DNA from: Elusimicrobiota bacterium
GTDB taxonomy: Bacteria; CG03; SLGR01; PWQF01
Length of the DNA: 8,605 nt
NCBI GenBank assembly: GCA_003558145.1
Contig: PWMP01000068.1
Coordinates: forward strand, 1 to 8,605
Direction of reading: 5' to 3'
The notes under the pieces were generated by a model. It worked only from the letters and a program-made list of their open reading frames with translations. It had not been told where the DNA came from and made no database searches. A program made the position numbers and the translations under genes. Of the stretch, positions 5,639 to 8,605 are shown in pieces. Within the stretch, counting starts at the first letter, position 1. Each line of letters starts with the position of its first letter.

Positions 5639-6751
5639 ATGCGGATATATGAAGTTGAAACTAAAAAGGACTTTAAAAGGTTTATAAGACTGCCGGAGCA
5701 GCTCTACAGGGAAGATGAAAACTGGGTTCCCAAACTTGATTTGGAGATAAAGCACCTGCTTTCGGAAAAAAATCCTTTTTACAGACACGCCACTAAAAAT
5801 CTTTTCATAGCAGAAAAAAACGGTCATCCGGTAGGCAGAATAGCGGCAATTGTTGATAATAATTTCATTGACTTTCATGAAGAAAAGACGGGTTTTTTCG
5901 GATTTTTTGAATCAATTCGGGACAATGAAACCGCCTCCCTTCTTTTGAAAAAATGCGAGGAAATTCTCAGAAAAAAAGGTATGCAAAAAATTATAGGTCC
6001 TATGAACCCTTCCTCCAATGACGAGATAGGTTTTCTTATTGAAGGATATGACTCCCCGGCCAGGATAATGATGCCCTATAATCCGCCGTATTACCATAAA
6101 TTAATGGAGAAAAGCGGCTATGAGAAACAGAAAGACCTGCTTGCTTTTAATATGGAGGTGTCAGAAAAACCCCGTCGTCGGCTCGAAAGGTTTGTGTGGA
6201 AAATAATGAATAGATACCCCCAGCTCAGCTGCAGGGCGATTAATAAAAAGGATTTCAGCCGGGAAGTTAACCTGGTTAGGGACATATATAACAGCGCATG
6301 GGAAAAGAACTGGGGTTTTGTTCCCTGGACTGATGAAGAACTGACAGACCTTGCAAAAAACCTTAAGCCCCTGGTCTTGGATGAACTGATGCAGATAGGT
6401 TTTTTTGAAGATGATCCGGCAGGTTTTCTCCTGGCCCTTCCCGATTATAATGAAGTGTTTTCTAAAACAGGCCGGAAACTTTTTCCTTTAGGATGGCTTA
6501 AATTTTTAATGCACAGAAAAAAAATAAAAAATCTTCGCCTTATGGCCATGGGAGTTAAAAGGCAATATCAGAATAAGGGAGTAGGGGCGCTTATGTATTA
6601 TAACAGCCTGCTTGCAGCTATTGAGAAAGGATACAGGGAATGCGAGTTCTCGTGGATACTGGAAGATAATCAGGATACTGTAAAAATTGCGCGCATGATG
6701 GGGGGTAAAATATATAAGAAATACAGGGTTTACGGTAAGGATTTGACATAA
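5639..6751 (+). CDS. GNAT-fold acyltransferase of the YghO/bacterial ceramide synthase type
   Basis: The 370-residue protein belongs to a large GNAT-related family that includes E. coli YghO and the bacterial ceramide synthase of Caulobacter, which N-acylates 3-ketosphinganine. Characteristic segments are NPFYRHATKNLFIAEKNG (45-62), GRIAAIVDNN (66-75), GFFGFFES (85-92), IIGPMNPSSNDEIGFLIEG (118-136) and MMPYNPPYYHKLMEKSGY (144-161). The acyl-CoA/ACP pyrophosphate-binding loop of the GNAT fold is at about 306-318 (VKRQYQNKGVGAL). The length fits the family. The start at ATG 5639 is 24 nt after the spt stop. It is in the same frame but separated from spt by TAA and TGA, so this is not a broken fusion. 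No clear Shine-Dalgarno sequence is present. The family resemblance is strong, but the ceramide synthase role is inferred from its neighbours. Its last codons overlap the promoter of grpE. Confidence 0.78.
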   Translation: MRIYEVETKKDFKRFIRLPEQLYREDENWVPKLDLEIKHLLSEKNPFYRHATKNLFIAEKNGHPVGRIAAIVDNNFIDFHEEKTGFFGFFESIRDNETASLLLKKCEEILRKKGMQKIIGPMNPSSNDEIGFLIEGYDSPARIMMPYNPPYYHKLMEKSGYEKQKDLLAFNMEVSEKPRRRLERFVWKIMNRYPQLSCRAINKKDFSREVNLVRDIYNSAWEKNWGFVPWTDEELTDLAKNLKPLVLDELMQIGFFEDDPAGFLLALPDYNEVFSKTGRKLFPLGWLKFLMHRKKIKNLRLMAMGVKRQYQNKGVGALMYYNSLLAAIEKGYRECEFSWILEDNQDTVKIARMMGGKIYKKYRVYGKDLT

Positions 6752-6771
6752 CAAAATGAAACTTCTAAAAT
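6743..6771 (+). promoter_or_regulatory. Sigma-70-type promoter for grpE-dnaK
   Basis: TTGACA (6743-6748) and TAAAAT (6766-6771) are separated by exactly 17 nt. The -35 box lies inside the last two sense codons of the acyltransferase gene and abuts its TAA stop. Transcription should begin near 6778, giving a leader of about 35 nt to the grpE ATG. It shares both hexamers with the tRNA-Leu promoter in this window, which supports this pair as the organism's vegetative promoter. Confidence 0.75.
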
Positions 6772-6812
6772 AATAAAATGTGCTAAAAATATTGAGAATA
6801 AAGTTTTAAAAT

Positions 6813-7352
6813 ATGACTGATAAAAACAAAAAAGAAAAAGAAAAAAAAGAAACAAAAGCCGGTTGTAAAATTGCCAAACTTGAAGAAGAGCTCAAACAAC
6901 AGAAAGAGCTGGCTGAAAGCTATCTTGATCAGCTGAAACGCCTTCAGGCCCAGTTTGAAAACTATCGCAAACGGGTAATGAAAGAATCGGAGGTAAATTT
7001 TAAAAACGGAGAAAAGACTCTTGCAACGGGGCTTCTTTATGTACTGGATAATATTCAGCGGGCGCTGGACAGCCAGCATATTGACCGCGAGGGAATAACT
7101 TTGATACAAAAAGAATTTTATAATATTTTAAGGGCAAGAGGACTTAAAAAAATGGATGCCGAAGGATATCCATTCGATCCTAACTTTCATCATGCTCTTA
7201 GTTTTATACACAGTCCTGGTTGTGAAGACGGGAAGATAGTGGAAGTAATACAGCCCGGGTATTTCTGGGACGGCGAGGTTCTCAGGCCGGCCCAGGTAGT
7301 TGTGGCAAAAGAGAAGGAAGAGGCTAATGAGGATAATAAAGAGGAAAGGTAA
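6813..7352 (+). CDS. grpE: GrpE, nucleotide exchange factor for DnaK
   Basis: The 179-residue protein is a full-length GrpE, a cytosolic dimer that ejects ADP from DnaK during protein folding and heat-shock recovery. A charged Lys/Glu-rich N-terminus (1-17) leads into a long dimerisation coiled coil (about 18-60) that includes the conserved QFENYRKR. The central helical part has LDNIQRAL (78-85). The C-terminal beta domain shows GYPFDPNFHHAL (118-129) and VIQPGYFWDGEVLRPAQVVVAK (145-166), which contact the DnaK nucleotide-binding domain. The start at ATG 6813 gives the usual length, but no convincing Shine-Dalgarno sequence lies upstream. The dnaK start follows 15 nt after the stop, so the two are cotranscribed. 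The common upstream partner hrcA is missing, and its place is taken by the acyltransferase gene. Confidence 0.96.
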   Translation: MTDKNKKEKEKKETKAGCKIAKLEEELKQQKELAESYLDQLKRLQAQFENYRKRVMKESEVNFKNGEKTLATGLLYVLDNIQRALDSQHIDREGITLIQKEFYNILRARGLKKMDAEGYPFDPNFHHALSFIHSPGCEDGKIVEVIQPGYFWDGEVLRPAQVVVAKEKEEANEDNKEER

Positions 7353-7354
7353 TA

Positions 7355-7362
7355 AAAGGAGG
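7355..7362 (+). promoter_or_regulatory. Very strong ribosome-binding site for dnaK
   Basis: AAAGGAGG ends 5 nt before the ATG at 7368. It fixes the dnaK start and suggests much higher translation of dnaK than of grpE, whose start lacks such a site. Confidence 0.88.
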
Positions 7363-7367
7363 AAAAC

Positions 7368-8605
7368 ATGACTATTATAGGAATAGATCTTGGAACAACA
7401 AATTCGTGTATGTCCGCAATGGAGGGAGGCAGTCCCACAATTATACCTAATGCAGAGGGAAACAGGACAACTCCTTCCGTAGTTGCGTTTACTGATAAAG
7501 GAGAGGAGCTTGTCGGACAGGTCGCAAAGAGACAGGCGATAACCAATGCGGTGAATACGGTTTTTTCCGTAAAAAGATTTATGGGAAGAAAACTGAAATC
7601 TGATGAGATACAAGAGGATAAAAAACACGTTCCGTACGACCTGAACGAAGATAAAAACGGTGATGTAAGAATAAGAATCAAAAATAGAGATTATTCACCG
7701 CCCGAAATATCCGCAAAAATACTCAGAAAAATGCGCAGTGACGCTGAGGCCTATCTTAACACAAAAATTACCGAGGCTGTTATAACCGTTCCGGCTTATT
7801 TTAACGATTCCCAGAGAAAAGCCACAATGCAGGCGGGAAAAATAGCGGGACTGGACGTTAAAAGAATAATAAACGAGCCTACGGCCGCTGCGCTTTCTTA
7901 CGGACTTCAGAAGAAGCAGGATGTAAAAATAGCGGTATATGACCTTGGGGGTGGTACATTTGATATTTCCATACTGCAGGGCGGCGCCGAAGAAGATACC
8001 AATGTTATAGAGGTTATGTCTACAAACGGGGATACACACCTTGGCGGCGATGATTTTGACCAGAAAATAATTAAGTGGCTTGTTGATGAGTTTAAAAAGG
8101 ACCAGGGTGTAGATATTTCAAATGACAAGCAGGCTCTTCAGCGCCTTAAAGAAGCTGCGGAAAAAGCAAAGTGCGAATTATCCACAGCCACTACGACAGA
8201 AATAAACCTTCCCTACATTACAGCAGACGCAAGCGGACCAAAACACCTTAGTCTTAATCTTAGCCGGGCAAAACTCAACGATCTGGTGAGTGAGCTTGTT
8301 GACAGAACGGAAGGGCCGTGCAAACAATCTTTGTCGGACGCAGGACTTAAGGCTTCCGATATAGATGAGGTTATTCTTGTCGGGGGACAGACAAGGATGC
8401 CTCTTGTCCAGGATAAGGTCAAAGAAATTTTCGGCAGGGACCCGCATGGCGGAATAAATCCCGATGAAGTTGTTGCGCTCGGCGCGGCGATTCAGGCCGG
8501 AGTTATAGGGGGAGATGTTAAGGATGTGCTGCTTCTTGATGTTACTCCGCTTACTCTGGGTATAGAGACCCTTGGAGGAGTAATGACTTCTCTGATAGAA
8601 CGGAA
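7368..8605 (+). CDS. dnaK: DnaK (Hsp70) chaperone, N-terminal part (3' end outside window)
   Basis: The first 412 codons of DnaK are present, plus two bases of the next. DnaK binds exposed hydrophobic peptides in an ATP-controlled cycle with DnaJ and GrpE in the cytosol. The ATPase domain is complete: phosphate-1 motif GIDLGTTNS (5-13), the catalytic lysine region VFSVKRFMGR (K69), VPAYFNDSQRKAT (141-153), INEPTAAALSYG (168-179), YDLGGGTFDIS (191-201), the STNGDTHLGGDDFD signature (218-231) and VILVGGQTRMP (335-345). The interdomain linker DVLLLDVTPLTLGIE (386-400) follows, and the window ends at the start of the substrate-binding domain. The family is about 600-640 residues, so roughly two thirds is here. 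The long N-terminal domain loops and the GrpE partner upstream mark it as true DnaK rather than HscA or HscC. It is the second gene of the grpE-dnaK unit; dnaJ may follow outside the window. Confidence 0.97.
   Translation, partial: MTIIGIDLGTTNSCMSAMEGGSPTIIPNAEGNRTTPSVVAFTDKGEELVGQVAKRQAITNAVNTVFSVKRFMGRKLKSDEIQEDKKHVPYDLNEDKNGDVRIRIKNRDYSPPEISAKILRKMRSDAEAYLNTKITEAVITVPAYFNDSQRKATMQAGKIAGLDVKRIINEPTAAALSYGLQKKQDVKIAVYDLGGGTFDISILQGGAEEDTNVIEVMSTNGDTHLGGDDFDQKIIKWLVDEFKKDQGVDISNDKQALQRLKEAAEKAKCELSTATTTEINLPYITADASGPKHLSLNLSRAKLNDLVSELVDRTEGPCKQSLSDAGLKASDIDEVILVGGQTRMPLVQDKVKEIFGRDPHGGINPDEVVALGAAIQAGVIGGDVKDVLLLDVTPLTLGIETLGGVMTSLIER

Noticed and set aside
3181..6751. Lipid cassette as a genomic island integrated at tRNA-Leu
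   Set aside because: The tRNA 3' end, the usual integration point, faces truA and not the cassette. No integrase gene or repeated tRNA 3' end was seen on the cassette side.
6779..6787. CIRCE half-site (TGCTAA) in the grpE leader
   Set aside because: The sequence nine bases upstream (AACTTCTAA region) does not match the required TTAGCACTC arm, so no inverted repeat exists.

Overview
The window is a gene-dense bacterial segment (moderate GC, roughly mid-40s percent by eye) with eight protein genes, all on the + strand, and one tRNA gene on the - strand. Both outer genes are cut by the window edges. There are no transposases, integrases, phage genes or CRISPR repeats. Gene content and family resemblance suggest a Gram-negative-type bacterium, possibly an uncultivated lineage such as Omnitrophota. 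That placement is a guess from general resemblance and was not tested.

Region 1 (2-3088) is a tight block: the 3' half of leuB (3-isopropylmalate dehydrogenase), asd (aspartate-semialdehyde dehydrogenase), an EcfT-type transmembrane subunit of an energy-coupling-factor transporter, and truA (tRNA pseudouridine synthase). Gaps are 7, 39 and 2 nt, so this looks like one transcription unit. It combines branched-chain and aspartate-family amino acid synthesis with micronutrient transport and tRNA modification. The EcfT gene has no ECF ATPase or substrate-binding gene beside it in the window.

Region 2 (3089-3416) holds a symmetric stem-loop that probably terminates both truA and the convergent tRNA-Leu(CAG) gene. 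The tRNA gene encodes its own CCA and has a promoter (TTGACA-N16-TAAAAT) placed so close that the primary transcript should have almost no 5' leader.

Region 3 (3417-6751) is the most interesting part: three consecutive genes that together match bacterial ceramide synthesis as known from Caulobacter. They encode an extended-SDR NAD(P)-dependent oxidoreductase (CerR-like), an alpha-oxoamine synthase with serine palmitoyltransferase features (Spt), and a large GNAT-fold acyltransferase of the YghO/bCerS type. Spt would join serine to an acyl thioester to give a 3-ketosphinganine, the GNAT protein would N-acylate it, and the SDR protein would reduce the keto group to give dihydroceramide. The cassette is compact, with no acyl carrier protein gene inside it.

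Region 4 (6743-8605) is the chaperone pair grpE-dnaK, with dnaK truncated by the window end. A near-consensus promoter (TTGACA-N17-TAAAAT) overlaps the last codons of the acyltransferase gene and should drive grpE-dnaK. No hrcA gene and no intact CIRCE operator lie upstream. Start sites are uneven: spt and dnaK have strong Shine-Dalgarno sequences, while cerR, ecfT, the acyltransferase and grpE have none that is convincing.
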